Of a DNA stretch of 13,747 nucleotides, positions 7,252-13,747 are shown one piece after another; the first letter of the stretch is position 1; each line of letters opens with the position of its first letter. Position numbers and translations under genes: made by a program. The notes under the pieces are model-generated. The model did not search any database. It saw nothing but the letters and a program-made list of their open reading frames with translations, and had not been told where the DNA came from. The DNA lies in the NCBI GenBank assembly GCA_029863735.1, contig JAOTUT010000017.1, forward strand, positions 1 to 13,747, in the 5' to 3' direction. Origin of the DNA: Ignavibacteria bacterium (lineage in GTDB: Bacteria; Bacteroidota; Ignavibacteria; Ignavibacteriales; Ignavibacteriaceae).

Positions 7252-8892
7252 ATGAAAACATTTACATTACTAATTGCTGCTTCAGTTATAATTATTAACC
7301 TGAACTGTTTTCCTCAATCAATCACCAAAGAAAATATTGAAAATGCCGATAGGATAATCGGGCTTGAATTTACTGATGCGGAAAGAGATTCGATATTAAG
7401 TAGTCTCGATTCACAATTTGTAAATTACAAACATATAAGAGCAATCGATTTAAATAATAATGTTCCTCCGGCAATTCAGTTTAATCCCATTCCTGCTGGG
7501 TTCGAATTTCCAAAAGAACAAAAACCAATTACGTTCAGTAGTTACTCTTATGTAAAATTACCTGAAGATAGAAATGATCTTGCATTTTATTCCATAGGCG
7601 AACTTGCAGAACTAATCAGAACAAAACAAATTACATCAACCGAGTTGACAAACTTTTTTCTTGAAAGATTAAAAAAATATGATTCGACACTTCATTGTGT
7701 GATTTCGCTAACTGAAGAGAGAGCACTAAAACAAGCAAAGTTATTAGATGAAGAAATTAATCAGGGAAAATATCGTGGAATGCTTCATGGAATCCCTTTC
7801 GGTGCAAAGGATCTTCTGGCGGCAAAGGGTTACAAAACAACCTGGGGTGCAACTCCTTATAAAGACCAGATGATCGACGAAGATGCAAGTGTAATTATAA
7901 AACTTGAAGAAGCCGGAGCGGTTCTTTGTGCAAAGTTAACACTTGGTGCACTTGCCTGGGGAGATGTCTGGTTTGGAGGAATGACAAGAAATCCCTGGGA
8001 TACAACTAAAGGTTCAAGCGGTTCTTCTGCTGGCTCAGCCTCATCAGTTTCTGCAGGACTTCTTCCTTTCGCCATTGGCACAGAAACCTGGGGATCAATT
8101 GTTTCGCCTTCAACGGTTTGTGGAACAACAGGTTTGCGACCGACTTACGGAAGAGTAAGCAGAACGGGTGCAATGGCTCTTAGCTGGAGTATGGATAAAA
8201 TTGGAGCGATCTGTAGAGGTGCAGAAGAGCTTGCAATTGTCTTCAACATCATTAACGGACAAGATGGAATTGATCAAACATTATATAATGTCCCCTTTAA
8301 TTACCATCCGGAAATAGATTTTAGCAAACTGAAGATTGGATATTTAAAATTTGACTTTGACAAACAGTATGATTTTCATTTGCAGGATTCGGTTACGCTC
8401 GCCAAACTTAAAGATCTGGGGGCAGAATTAATTCCAATAGAGTTACCGACACTTCCTGTTAATGATCTCGCAATAATTCTTTCTGCAGAAGCAGGTGCTG
8501 CATTTGATGAACTTACTCGTAGTAACAGAGATGATCTTTTGGTCAGACAAATAAAAGATGCGTGGCCAAATGTTTTCCGGGCTTCCAGATTTATTCCTGC
8601 AGTAGAATACATTAATGCAAACAGAATCAGGTTTCTGCTCATTCAGCAAATGGAAAAATTGATGAGCAAAATTGATCTTTATGTTGCACCTTCGTGGGAA
8701 GGAGATAATTTATTACTCACAAATTTAACTGGACATCCTTGCGTTGTTTTACCAAATGGTTTTTCAGATGATGGGACTCCAACCAGTATAACTTTTATTG
8801 GAAGATTGTTTGACGAGGGGAGATTGATTTCTTTTTCTAAGAAATATCAGGATGCTACTGATTTTCATAGACAACATCCGAAAATTTTTTAA
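7252..8892 (+). CDS. Exported amidase-signature family hydrolase
   Basis: A 546-residue serine hydrolase of the amidase signature (AS) family, which cleaves carboxamide bonds through a Ser-cisSer-Lys triad. Residues 1-19 look like a signal peptide (Lys2, then a hydrophobic stretch through IIINLNCF), with cleavage likely around 20-23. Cys19 has no lipobox, so I do not call it a lipoprotein. Lys186 lies in GIPFGAKD. The segment GSSGSSAGSA (254-263) carries the cis-Ser, Ser258 by the usual 24-residue spacing. The nucleophile is Ser282 in GTETWGS. Residues about 25-110 form an N-terminal extension before the AS domain. It is not a GatA subunit of the glutamyl-tRNA amidotransferase, because it is exported and no gatB or gatC is nearby. 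It starts 120 bases after trpB and has its own terminator. The substrate cannot be predicted. Confidence 0.9.
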   Translation: MKTFTLLIAASVIIINLNCFPQSITKENIENADRIIGLEFTDAERDSILSSLDSQFVNYKHIRAIDLNNNVPPAIQFNPIPAGFEFPKEQKPITFSSYSYVKLPEDRNDLAFYSIGELAELIRTKQITSTELTNFFLERLKKYDSTLHCVISLTEERALKQAKLLDEEINQGKYRGMLHGIPFGAKDLLAAKGYKTTWGATPYKDQMIDEDASVIIKLEEAGAVLCAKLTLGALAWGDVWFGGMTRNPWDTTKGSSGSSAGSASSVSAGLLPFAIGTETWGSIVSPSTVCGTTGLRPTYGRVSRTGAMALSWSMDKIGAICRGAEELAIVFNIINGQDGIDQTLYNVPFNYHPEIDFSKLKIGYLKFDFDKQYDFHLQDSVTLAKLKDLGAELIPIELPTLPVNDLAIILSAEAGAAFDELTRSNRDDLLVRQIKDAWPNVFRASRFIPAVEYINANRIRFLLIQQMEKLMSKIDLYVAPSWEGDNLLLTNLTGHPCVVLPNGFSDDGTPTSITFIGRLFDEGRLISFSKKYQDATDFHRQHPKIF

Positions 8893-8910
8893 ACTCTCTC
8901 GAATTTAGTT

Positions 8911-8938
8911 AAGCCTCGGTTTCCCTCGGGGCTTTTTT
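8911..8938 (+). terminator. Intrinsic terminator after the amidase gene
   Basis: AAGCCTCG (8911-8918) pairs with CGGGGCTT (8927-8934), eight pairs including one T-G wobble, around an eight-base loop. A run of six T follows from 8933. It lies 18 bases after the amidase stop. Confidence 0.85.
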
Positions 8939-9006
8939 ATTTTGACAACGCCGACGTCAACTTTAGCAAATATTCTCTCATAACTGAAAATCTCACTTTA
9001 TTTTAG

Positions 9007-9038
9007 TTGATATTTGGCAAAAAGGGGTGCGGTATAAT
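9007..9038 (+). promoter_or_regulatory. Possible promoter for the type IX-secreted protein
   Basis: A perfect TATAAT (9033-9038) lies 40 bases before the ATG at 9079, after a terminator, which is where a promoter is expected. The -35 is unclear: TTGATA (9007-9012) is 20 bases away and TTGGCA (9014-9019) only 13, neither the usual 16-18. The box is therefore only a candidate. Confidence 0.35.
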
Positions 9039-9078
9039 AGTTGCTAAATGTTAATCAAAATAAATATAAGGAGAACAT

Positions 9079-10287
9079 ATGAAACCGATGCACTTACTTT
9101 TAACAACCATATTAACACTTTTTTTAACATTTTATTTACATTCAGAGCCTGGTTTTAATGGTTCAGCTCCGGGTTGTTCCGGCTCGGGTTGTCATTCATT
9201 TCAGGATAATATGATTAGTGTTGTTCCAATGAGCAATTTCCAGGTTCAGGTTACATTGACGGGTACAACAAGCAATGTGGGTGGAGAATTAGTTGATGAA
9301 AACGGTACTGTAGTAGCCGTAATAAATAGTACCTCGAGCAATCCTTTTATATTAACTGCTCCATCTGAAGGGCCTTATCTAGTCAATGCTGGATTTAAAA
9401 ATCCTTCGCCACGAAGATGGGATTCAACTCATGTTGTGTTTCAGCCAAGCTTACCACCAGATCCACCCACTAACTTAGTTGCGCAGTTTATTCCAAGTCC
9501 CCTTTCCGTTGAGTTAACGTGGACAGACAACTCTAACAACGAATTCGGTTTTATTATCGAGAGGGAGAGTCAAGGTCCCGATGCATTTGTAGTCATAGAT
9601 ACGGTTTCTGCAAATACTAACTTATTTGTAGACAACACTGTTTCATATGCAACTTATAACTATAGAATTACAGCTTATAATGCATTCGGCCAATCAGCTT
9701 ATAGTAATGTTGCACAGATTATAGTCCCGGTTGAGTTGACTTCATTTAACGCCTCGATAAAAGATGAAGGTGTTTTATTGGAATGGACCACGGCTACAGA
9801 GTTAAATAATAGCGGTTTTGAGATTCAGAGGAATCAGTCATCTAACTGGGAGACTATTGGATTCGTCGAAGGACGAGGAACTACTACAGAAATTACAAAC
9901 TACCAGTTCTTTAATGATCTATCTGTGTTGAACCTTTCAGTAAAACTACAGTACAGGTTAAAGCAAGTGGACTTCGGCGGTACATTCTCTTATTCAAATA
10001 TTATCGAAATAGATTTTATACCCGAGACTTATTCTCTCTCGCAGAATTACCCTAACCCCTTCAATCCATCTACGAGCATCAGCTTTACGTTAACAAAAAT
10101 TACTTTTGTAACCCTGAAGATATATAATGTACTTGGAAATGAGATAACTACACTGGTGAATCAAAATATGCCCGGCGGTAAACACGAAATAAAATTCAAT
10201 GCGAACCGGCTGCCTAGTGGTGTTTATCTTTACACAATTACCGCTGGTGATTTTGTTGACACAAAGAAAATGCTATTGATGAAATAA
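9079..10287 (+). CDS. Type IX-secreted protein with C-x4-C-H site, fibronectin III domain and sorting domain
   Basis: A 402-residue exported protein of unknown function. Residues 1-22 are a signal peptide. Just after it comes PGCSGSGCHSF (31-41), with Cys33, Cys38 and His39 in a C-x4-C-H pattern that could hold a covalent haem. Residues about 45-121 form a beta-rich domain resembling the Reeler/choice-of-anchor domains of related secreted proteins. A fibronectin type III domain spans about 128-217 (PPTNLVAQF to SNVAQIIVP). The segment VELTSFNASI (218-227) onward is a linker domain common in such proteins. The C-terminal type A sorting domain (about 318-402, SQNYPNPFNPST at 321-332, ending VDTKKMLLMK) directs secretion and surface attachment through the Por/type IX system. 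The start is supported by AAGGAG (9068-9073), five bases before the ATG. Flanking terminators make it a single-gene unit. Confidence 0.88.
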   Translation: MKPMHLLLTTILTLFLTFYLHSEPGFNGSAPGCSGSGCHSFQDNMISVVPMSNFQVQVTLTGTTSNVGGELVDENGTVVAVINSTSSNPFILTAPSEGPYLVNAGFKNPSPRRWDSTHVVFQPSLPPDPPTNLVAQFIPSPLSVELTWTDNSNNEFGFIIERESQGPDAFVVIDTVSANTNLFVDNTVSYATYNYRITAYNAFGQSAYSNVAQIIVPVELTSFNASIKDEGVLLEWTTATELNNSGFEIQRNQSSNWETIGFVEGRGTTTEITNYQFFNDLSVLNLSVKLQYRLKQVDFGGTFSYSNIIEIDFIPETYSLSQNYPNPFNPSTSISFTLTKITFVTLKIYNVLGNEITTLVNQNMPGGKHEIKFNANRLPSGVYLYTITAGDFVDTKKMLLMK

Positions 10288-10310
10288 TATATAATTATTT
10301 TCTATTTAAC

Positions 10311-10337
10311 AAGGCGTCCCGTAAGGACGCCTTTTTT
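10311..10337 (+). terminator. Strong intrinsic terminator
   Basis: AAGGCGTCC (10311-10319) and GGACGCCTT (10325-10333) form a perfect nine-pair stem around a CGTAA loop, followed by T from 10332 to 10337 and further T-rich sequence. It ends the transcript of the type IX-secreted protein, 23 bases after its stop. Confidence 0.93.
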
Positions 10338-10386
10338 ATTTTTCTTTATTAAGTTTGTAGTTGTAAAAATTATCTGGAGGAAAATT

Positions 10387-10548
10387 ATGAGCAGAAAAGT
10401 TGAAGTTGCGGGAATAATGGGACCGGTCTGGTTTATCGGCTGGTTGTTTACAATAGGGTTCCTGAAACTTACATTCTTCAAGGGTTTGCTGGCCTTAATT
10501 ATCTGGCCATATTACATAGGTGATTTCCTCTCCAGTCTTCCTGTTTAA
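10387..10548 (+). CDS. Small hydrophobic membrane protein, 53 residues
   Basis: A short ORF starting MSRKVEVAGIMGPVWFIGWL with a very good Shine-Dalgarno sequence, GGAGG (10376-10380), six bases before the ATG. After a short basic N-terminus (Arg3, Lys4) there is one hydrophobic segment at about 8-26. Two lysines (27 and 32) follow, then a second hydrophobic segment at about 33-45 containing LLALIIWPYYIG. This suggests a two-segment inner-membrane protein or hairpin. It begins 49 bases after a terminator and ends 34 bases before the racemase start, so the two may share a transcript. I do not recognise a named family. Glycines and aromatic residues in the hydrophobic parts, together with the ribosome-binding site, argue for a real gene. 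Confidence 0.78.
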   Translation: MSRKVEVAGIMGPVWFIGWLFTIGFLKLTFFKGLLALIIWPYYIGDFLSSLPV

Positions 10549-10582
10549 TAAAGAAAAATTTTTCTCTATTCAGGGTAAGCTT

Positions 10583-11272
10583 GTGAAAACAATTGGAATG
10601 ATTGGCGGAACCGGTTGGCCTTCAACTCTTGAATACTACCGTATAATTAATCAGGAAATAAACCGCAGACTTGGCGGATTAAATTCATCTAAGATTGTAC
10701 TTACCTCTTTTAACTATGCAGAAATAGATAAGCTTAACAAAGTTGAAGATCACGGTGGAGTTTATAAATTAGTCCTTGGCTCAGCTCAGAAATTAAGAGC
10801 TGCTTCTGTTGATTTTATAATCCTTTGTGCAAATACTTTGCACCAATATGCTGATGATTTGGAGAAAGAAACTGATTTAAAGATCGTTCATATTGCTGAC
10901 GCAACAGCAAAAGAGATTAATGGAAAAGGATTATTAAAGATCGGTCTTCTTGGAACAAGATTCACAATGGAAATGGATTTCTATTCAAAACGACTAAAGG
11001 AGGCTGGGATTGAATCTCTTGTCCCACCAAAGCCTGAACGTAAATTCCTTCACGATGCAATTATGAATGAACTGCTCAAAGAAGAATTTAAAAAAGAGAC
11101 TAAAGAAAAATTCCTGAAAATAATGAGTGACCTTGAGCAAAGAGGCGCACAGGGAATTGTTTTGGGATGTACCGAAATTCCTCTTTTAATTAAACAAAAA
11201 GATACTAGCCTCCCTGTTTTTAACACTCTTGAAATACATGCCAAAGCAGCAGTAGATTTTGCTTTAAGCTGA
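10583..11272 (+). CDS. Aspartate/glutamate racemase family protein
   Basis: A 229-residue cofactor-independent racemase that would interconvert L- and D-forms of aspartate or a related amino acid by a two-cysteine mechanism. Both catalytic cysteines are present: Cys82 in LCANTLH and Cys196 in LGCTEIP. The N-terminal MIGGTGWPSTLEYY (6-19) is typical of the family. I place the start at the GTG at 10583, preceded by AGGGTAAG (10572-10579). The longer reading from 10520 adds 21 residues unlike the family and overlaps the 53-residue ORF upstream. The revised length agrees with relatives such as E. coli YgeA (230). It is convergent with the next gene, with a six-base gap and no clear terminator. 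D-aspartate or D-glutamate for cell wall or signalling is a possible role, but the substrate is not determined. Confidence 0.88.
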   Translation: MKTIGMIGGTGWPSTLEYYRIINQEINRRLGGLNSSKIVLTSFNYAEIDKLNKVEDHGGVYKLVLGSAQKLRAASVDFIILCANTLHQYADDLEKETDLKIVHIADATAKEINGKGLLKIGLLGTRFTMEMDFYSKRLKEAGIESLVPPKPERKFLHDAIMNELLKEEFKKETKEKFLKIMSDLEQRGAQGIVLGCTEIPLLIKQKDTSLPVFNTLEIHAKAAVDFALS

Positions 11273-11278
11273 ATGCAA

Positions 11279-12274
11279 TTAAAAATTGAAAGCGCCTTTC
11301 CTGATTATTATCTGCTTTGAATTATCTGAATAAGTTACTTCGATAGTCGGTCTGTAGAACAAATAATCCCGATGAATTTTTGATTTGTTTTTACCACCAC
11401 CCGGGAAATCCTCATTATTACCAAAAGCTATATGTGCTGTACCTAATGCTTTTTCATCCTCCAGCATATTTCCGGTTATAACAGCACCGGGATTTACACC
11501 AATTCCTAATTCACCTATTACCATCGAATCTTCATCAATATTTTGCAGTCGAGATATTTCGTTGATCAAATTATTATCTTCGCTGTCAAACTTTGTAATC
11601 CTACCTTTTTCCAGATAAACCTTTAGTGGGGTTTTGAGCAAACCTATATCGCCAATACTTGCATTAAACAGTACAACACCATCTGCTTCAGTTTCAAGTG
11701 GCGCACAATAAACTTCACCACAGGGAAGATTAATCAATTCTCCTTGTATCAACCCAACCTCTCCGGTAAATGGACGATCTTTCACACCGAGGATTAAATT
11801 TGTTCCTTCTTCTGTTGTAATATTAATTTTGACGGCTTTCTGCAATTTTGCAAGAAGTGAATCTGAGACTGCACTCATTTTATGATAGTCTACATTTACA
11901 GAACGATGCATCATATCTTCTGTAATGCCGGGCATATGCCCCATCTTTATTTTTTTAATCTCTTCGATTTTAAAAATCCAATTAATACGAAAAGGAATTT
12001 CTTCAGCATACGCTTTGATAATATTCAGAACAATGGTTTTACCCGTCAACATTTTCAACAGTTCTTCAGGAGGATTTTTTAGTGGACGGTTTTGTTCATC
12101 AATTTCATATATCCATGTTTCAGAATTAGTTCTATTGCAACCAATTCTAAAAGCATTCGCTATTGTTTTGCAATGAACATCAGTTAATATCAGAACTTTA
12201 TCGTCTGAATCAATATCAAACAATTCTTTTAGAGCATGAACAGCAGCATCTGTCATTCTCTCGTCTGTTTTCAT
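11279..12274 (-). CDS. M29-like metallo-aminopeptidase family protein
   Basis: A 331-residue protein related to leucyl aminopeptidase T/AmpS (COG2309, peptidase family M29). The metal-ligand positions of that family can be matched: Glu187 in LPCGEVYCAP, Glu255 in GELGIGVNPG, His281 in AHIAFGNN, and His301 and Asp303 in the HxD of IHRDYLF. Expected activity is removal of N-terminal residues from peptides with a two-metal site, in the cytoplasm (no signal peptide). It is clearly shorter than characterised M29 enzymes (about 400 residues), mainly in the N-terminal half. The same fold includes the iron-dependent ring-cleaving NicX (2,5-dihydroxypyridine dioxygenase), so a non-peptidase role is possible. 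The ATG at 12274 has GAGG seven bases upstream. A second Met at residue 7 is an alternative start. The gene stands alone, divergent from the RRM gene. Confidence 0.8.
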   Translation of the reverse strand: MKTDERMTDAAVHALKELFDIDSDDKVLILTDVHCKTIANAFRIGCNRTNSETWIYEIDEQNRPLKNPPEELLKMLTGKTIVLNIIKAYAEEIPFRINWIFKIEEIKKIKMGHMPGITEDMMHRSVNVDYHKMSAVSDSLLAKLQKAVKINITTEEGTNLILGVKDRPFTGEVGLIQGELINLPCGEVYCAPLETEADGVVLFNASIGDIGLLKTPLKVYLEKGRITKFDSEDNNLINEISRLQNIDEDSMVIGELGIGVNPGAVITGNMLEDEKALGTAHIAFGNNEDFPGGGKNKSKIHRDYLFYRPTIEVTYSDNSKQIIIRKGAFNF

Positions 12275-12438
12275 CTCTTGGCCTCAATTATATTATTTAC
12301 TTCACGAACTTAGCCCGATATAGAAATAAATTCAACCATTTTTAAGAATACTTTCAGATAGTCTTTTGGTTATTTGAATCATTACAGAATAAATTAATAG
12401 TTAGGCAATAATATCTATTTTACTTAGTTTTGAACTTT

Positions 12439-12461
12439 CCGGTAATAGACCGGTTTTTATT
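12439..12461 (+). promoter_or_regulatory. Hairpin plus T run in the leader of the RRM gene
   Basis: CCGGT (12439-12443) and ACCGG (12449-12453) pair around AATAG and are followed by TTTTTATT. It resembles a weak intrinsic terminator, yet it lies 22 bases before the RRM start codon, after no + strand gene. It may be an attenuator or a structure bound by the RRM protein itself. The five-pair stem is short, and no promoter with good boxes is evident in the 208 bases between the divergent genes. Confidence 0.4.
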
Positions 12462-12482
12462 AATCATTTTTTTGGAGTTCTA

Positions 12483-12734
12483 GTGAGTACTAAGTTATTT
12501 GTGGGTTCTCTCCCATGGTCGGTTAACGACGACAAATTAAAAGAAGCATTTGAAGAACACGGAAACGTTGTTTCTGCTAAAGTAGTTATGGATCGTACTA
12601 CCGGCAGATCAAGAGGGTTCGGATTCGTTGAAATGGGAAGTGCCGACGATGCACAAAAAGCCATCAAGGCTTTGCATGATTCGGAATTAGGCGGAAGAAA
12701 TATCGTAGTCAATGAAGCTAAAGCGCGTGATTAA
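12483..12734 (+). CDS. Small single-RRM RNA-binding protein
   Basis: An 83-residue protein made of one RNA recognition motif. RNP2 is LFVGSL (5-10) and RNP1 is RGFGFVEM (44-51), with the aromatic residues that stack on RNA in place. The TTGRSRGFGFVEM segment resembles the cyanobacterial Rbp proteins and many Bacteroidota RRM proteins. Those are stand-alone cytoplasmic RNA-binding proteins, and some are cold-induced. There is no glycine-rich tail. The start is a GTG with GGAG (12474-12477) five bases upstream. The gene is monocistronic, ending in a strong terminator. RNA targets are unknown. Confidence 0.93.
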   Translation: MSTKLFVGSLPWSVNDDKLKEAFEEHGNVVSAKVVMDRTTGRSRGFGFVEMGSADDAQKAIKALHDSELGGRNIVVNEAKARD

Positions 12735-12760
12735 CAAGTTATTTCATAATTAAATTCTGA

Positions 12761-12786
12761 AAGGCGTCTGTTGGACGCCTTTTTTT
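12761..12786 (+). terminator. Intrinsic terminator of the RRM gene
   Basis: AAAGGCGTC (12761-12769) and GACGCCTTT (12775-12783) form a perfect nine-pair stem with a TGTTG loop, followed by T through 12786. The stem is nearly the same as that of the terminator at 10311. Confidence 0.93.
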
Positions 12787-12804
12787 GTTTCTGAACCCCA
12801 TATC

Positions 12805-12835
12805 AATAAAAAACCCCCGTCTTAAACAGGGGTTT
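12805..12835 (-). terminator. Intrinsic terminator of the TonB-dependent receptor gene
   Basis: Read on the - strand, AAACCCCTGT and ACGGGGGTTT (covering 12811-12835) form ten pairs with one wobble around TTAAG, and a T run to 12808 then ATT follows. It lies 13 bases past the receptor stop and, with the + strand terminator at 12761, separates two convergent genes. Confidence 0.88.
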
Positions 12836-12848
12836 GTTAAAAAGGTTT

Positions 12849-13747
12849 TTATTGAAAGAAATACCTTATGCCAAGTTGTATTTGCCAGCGGGAATTTACA
12901 CCAGGATCGTCAACATAAGTTTCTTTAAGATTTGTATTAAAATTTAAAAGTGGTTTCCCGTCGGCATCAAACTGTACTAAACCATTTGCATCAGGTACAG
13001 CTACGAGGGGAGATGTTGCAGTTGAGCTGGCAATTTTTCTTACTCCGCCTATACTAAGCAAGCTCGGAACATTCAATATATCCACACTAAGCTGAAAGGT
13101 ATGCTTCATTCCACCCAATAAGAAAGCAAAATCCTGCATAAATCTGAAGTCAATATTCCACCACCACGGATTAACTGCACCAAACCTCTCAGCAATTTCA
13201 CCGCGATGCTCTTTCAGGTAATCGTCCTGTTCGATAAAAGCATTGAGTGCGGCCCATTGTGCATCGGCTGTTACTGTTACTGTATTATTGTTTGCATCAA
13301 TATAAGTATATGGTACCAAATTGATTTCACTTTGACTTGCAGGAATGTAAATAAGATCATTACCAGCCTGCCCATCTCCGTTAACATCTCCGGAATAAAC
13401 AAATGAATACCTGTTACCACCAGCACCAGCAAATCTGTTTCCTTCAGCAACTTCAAAGAATAATCCAAAATGACTTTGAAAATTATCAGACCATACGTGT
13501 GTATAAGTTGCGTTACCGGTTATTCGATGACGAGTACCAAATTCTGAGTAACTTAATTCCGGTTTGTTGGGATCTCCTTTTACCGGATTCTCTGCGAATA
13601 GCACACTTGCAATTTCTGTTGATTTCAGAAGGTTTTTGGCTTCAAGATATGTATATGAAAGACCTGTGCGTAGTCCGAAGTCAAACAGTTTGCGTAGCTG
13701 GATTGTTCCACTATAGTGATAACCTTCGCTTGAATTAGCAATAACAT
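12849..13747 (-). CDS. Oar-like TonB-dependent receptor, C-terminal part (N-terminus beyond window)
   Basis: The - strand frame is open from the right edge to the TAA at 12849-12851, giving 298 residues. The GTG at 13604 is only an internal codon, because the 47 codons before it continue the same barrel-like sequence (for example GTIQLRKLF, GLRTGLSYTYLEAKN). Alternating polar and hydrophobic strands with aromatic girdles, the NDLIYIP motif, and a C-terminal beta-strand ending in RYFFQ mark an outer-membrane beta barrel. It belongs to the TonB-dependent receptors with an N-terminal carboxypeptidase-regulatory-like domain (Oar type), usually about 1000 residues, whose plug and N-terminal domain would lie outside the window. 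The VYSGDVNGDGQAGNDLIYIP segment is typical of that group. The imported substrate is unknown. Confidence 0.85.
   Translation of the reverse strand, partial: VIANSSEGYHYSGTIQLRKLFDFGLRTGLSYTYLEAKNLLKSTEIASVLFAENPVKGDPNKPELSYSEFGTRHRITGNATYTHVWSDNFQSHFGLFFEVAEGNRFAGAGGNRYSFVYSGDVNGDGQAGNDLIYIPASQSEINLVPYTYIDANNNTVTVTADAQWAALNAFIEQDDYLKEHRGEIAERFGAVNPWWWNIDFRFMQDFAFLLGGMKHTFQLSVDILNVPSLLSIGGVRKIASSTATSPLVAVPDANGLVQFDADGKPLLNFNTNLKETYVDDPGVNSRWQIQLGIRYFFQ

Noticed and set aside
8942..8960. TTGAC/GTCAA inverted repeat between the amidase terminator and the next gene, as an operator
   Set aside because: Only five-base arms with a nine-base spacer and no suitable -10 box at the right distance. Chance is likely.
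11276..11288. CAATT-AAA-AATTG hairpin between the convergent racemase and aminopeptidase genes
   Set aside because: Five AT pairs with one GC and no T run are too weak to call a terminator.
7252..12274. Amidase, racemase and aminopeptidase as one peptide or D-amino-acid pathway
   Set aside because: The genes are in separate transcription units, one is exported and two are cytoplasmic, and two are convergent. Proximity alone does not support a system.
11882..12345. Several + strand ORFs of 60-83 codons opposite the aminopeptidase gene
   Set aside because: They overlap the well-supported - strand gene, have no domains, and look like shadows.
10311..12786. Near-identical GGCGTC/GACGCC stems at 10311 and 12761 as a mobile repeat
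   Set aside because: Both are ordinary intrinsic terminators in the right position, and the similarity is limited to the stem.
13602..13604. GTG as the start of the TonB-dependent receptor gene
   Set aside because: The same frame stays open for 47 more codons to the window edge with barrel-like sequence, and the family is about three times longer.
13403..13738. 111-codon + strand ORF at the right edge
   Set aside because: It is antisense to the receptor gene, has low-complexity, cysteine-rich sequence, and no ribosome-binding site was seen.

Overview
The window looks like a chromosome segment from a member of the Ignavibacteria or another lineage of the Bacteroidota/Chlorobi group. The evidence is an AT-rich genome, an exported protein with a type IX secretion (Por) C-terminal sorting domain carrying the SQNYPNPFNPST motif, an Oar-like TonB-dependent receptor, and a small single-RRM RNA-binding protein. 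Most of it is housekeeping amino-acid metabolism. I see no transposase, phage gene, CRISPR array, tRNA or rRNA.

Bases 1-5518 hold a threonine biosynthesis operon, all on the + strand. It runs bifunctional aspartokinase/homoserine dehydrogenase (thrA, 5' end cut by the window edge), homoserine kinase (thrB), threonine synthase (thrC, start codon overlapping the thrB stop), then a MOSC-domain protein 29 bases on. The three thr enzymes cover the aspartate-to-threonine route except aspartate-semialdehyde dehydrogenase.

Bases 5519-7131 are the most interesting part. Six bases after the MOSC stop there is a good sigma-70-type promoter (TTGACT, 17 bases, TATATT). About 15 bases past its expected start site is an unannotated 24-codon ORF whose C-terminus is WRGWRR-stop. 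After roughly 115 bases of inverted repeats comes a stand-alone TrpB2-type tryptophan synthase beta chain. I read this as a candidate tryptophan leader peptide (trpL) and attenuation region controlling trpB2. The mechanism (transcriptional or translational) cannot be decided from the sequence.

Bases 7132-10343 carry a perfect 12-bp-stem palindrome of a dispersed-repeat type, an exported amidase-signature hydrolase with a terminator, and a type IX-secreted protein with a C-x4-C-H site and a fibronectin type III domain, followed by a strong terminator.

Bases 10344-12274 carry a 53-residue membrane protein, an aspartate/glutamate racemase whose start I place at 10583 (GTG), and, convergent with it, an M29-like metallo-aminopeptidase family protein on the - strand. 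Bases 12275-13747 hold an RRM protein with a hairpin in its leader, two back-to-back terminators serving opposite strands, and the C-terminal part of an Oar-like TonB-dependent receptor that runs off the right edge.
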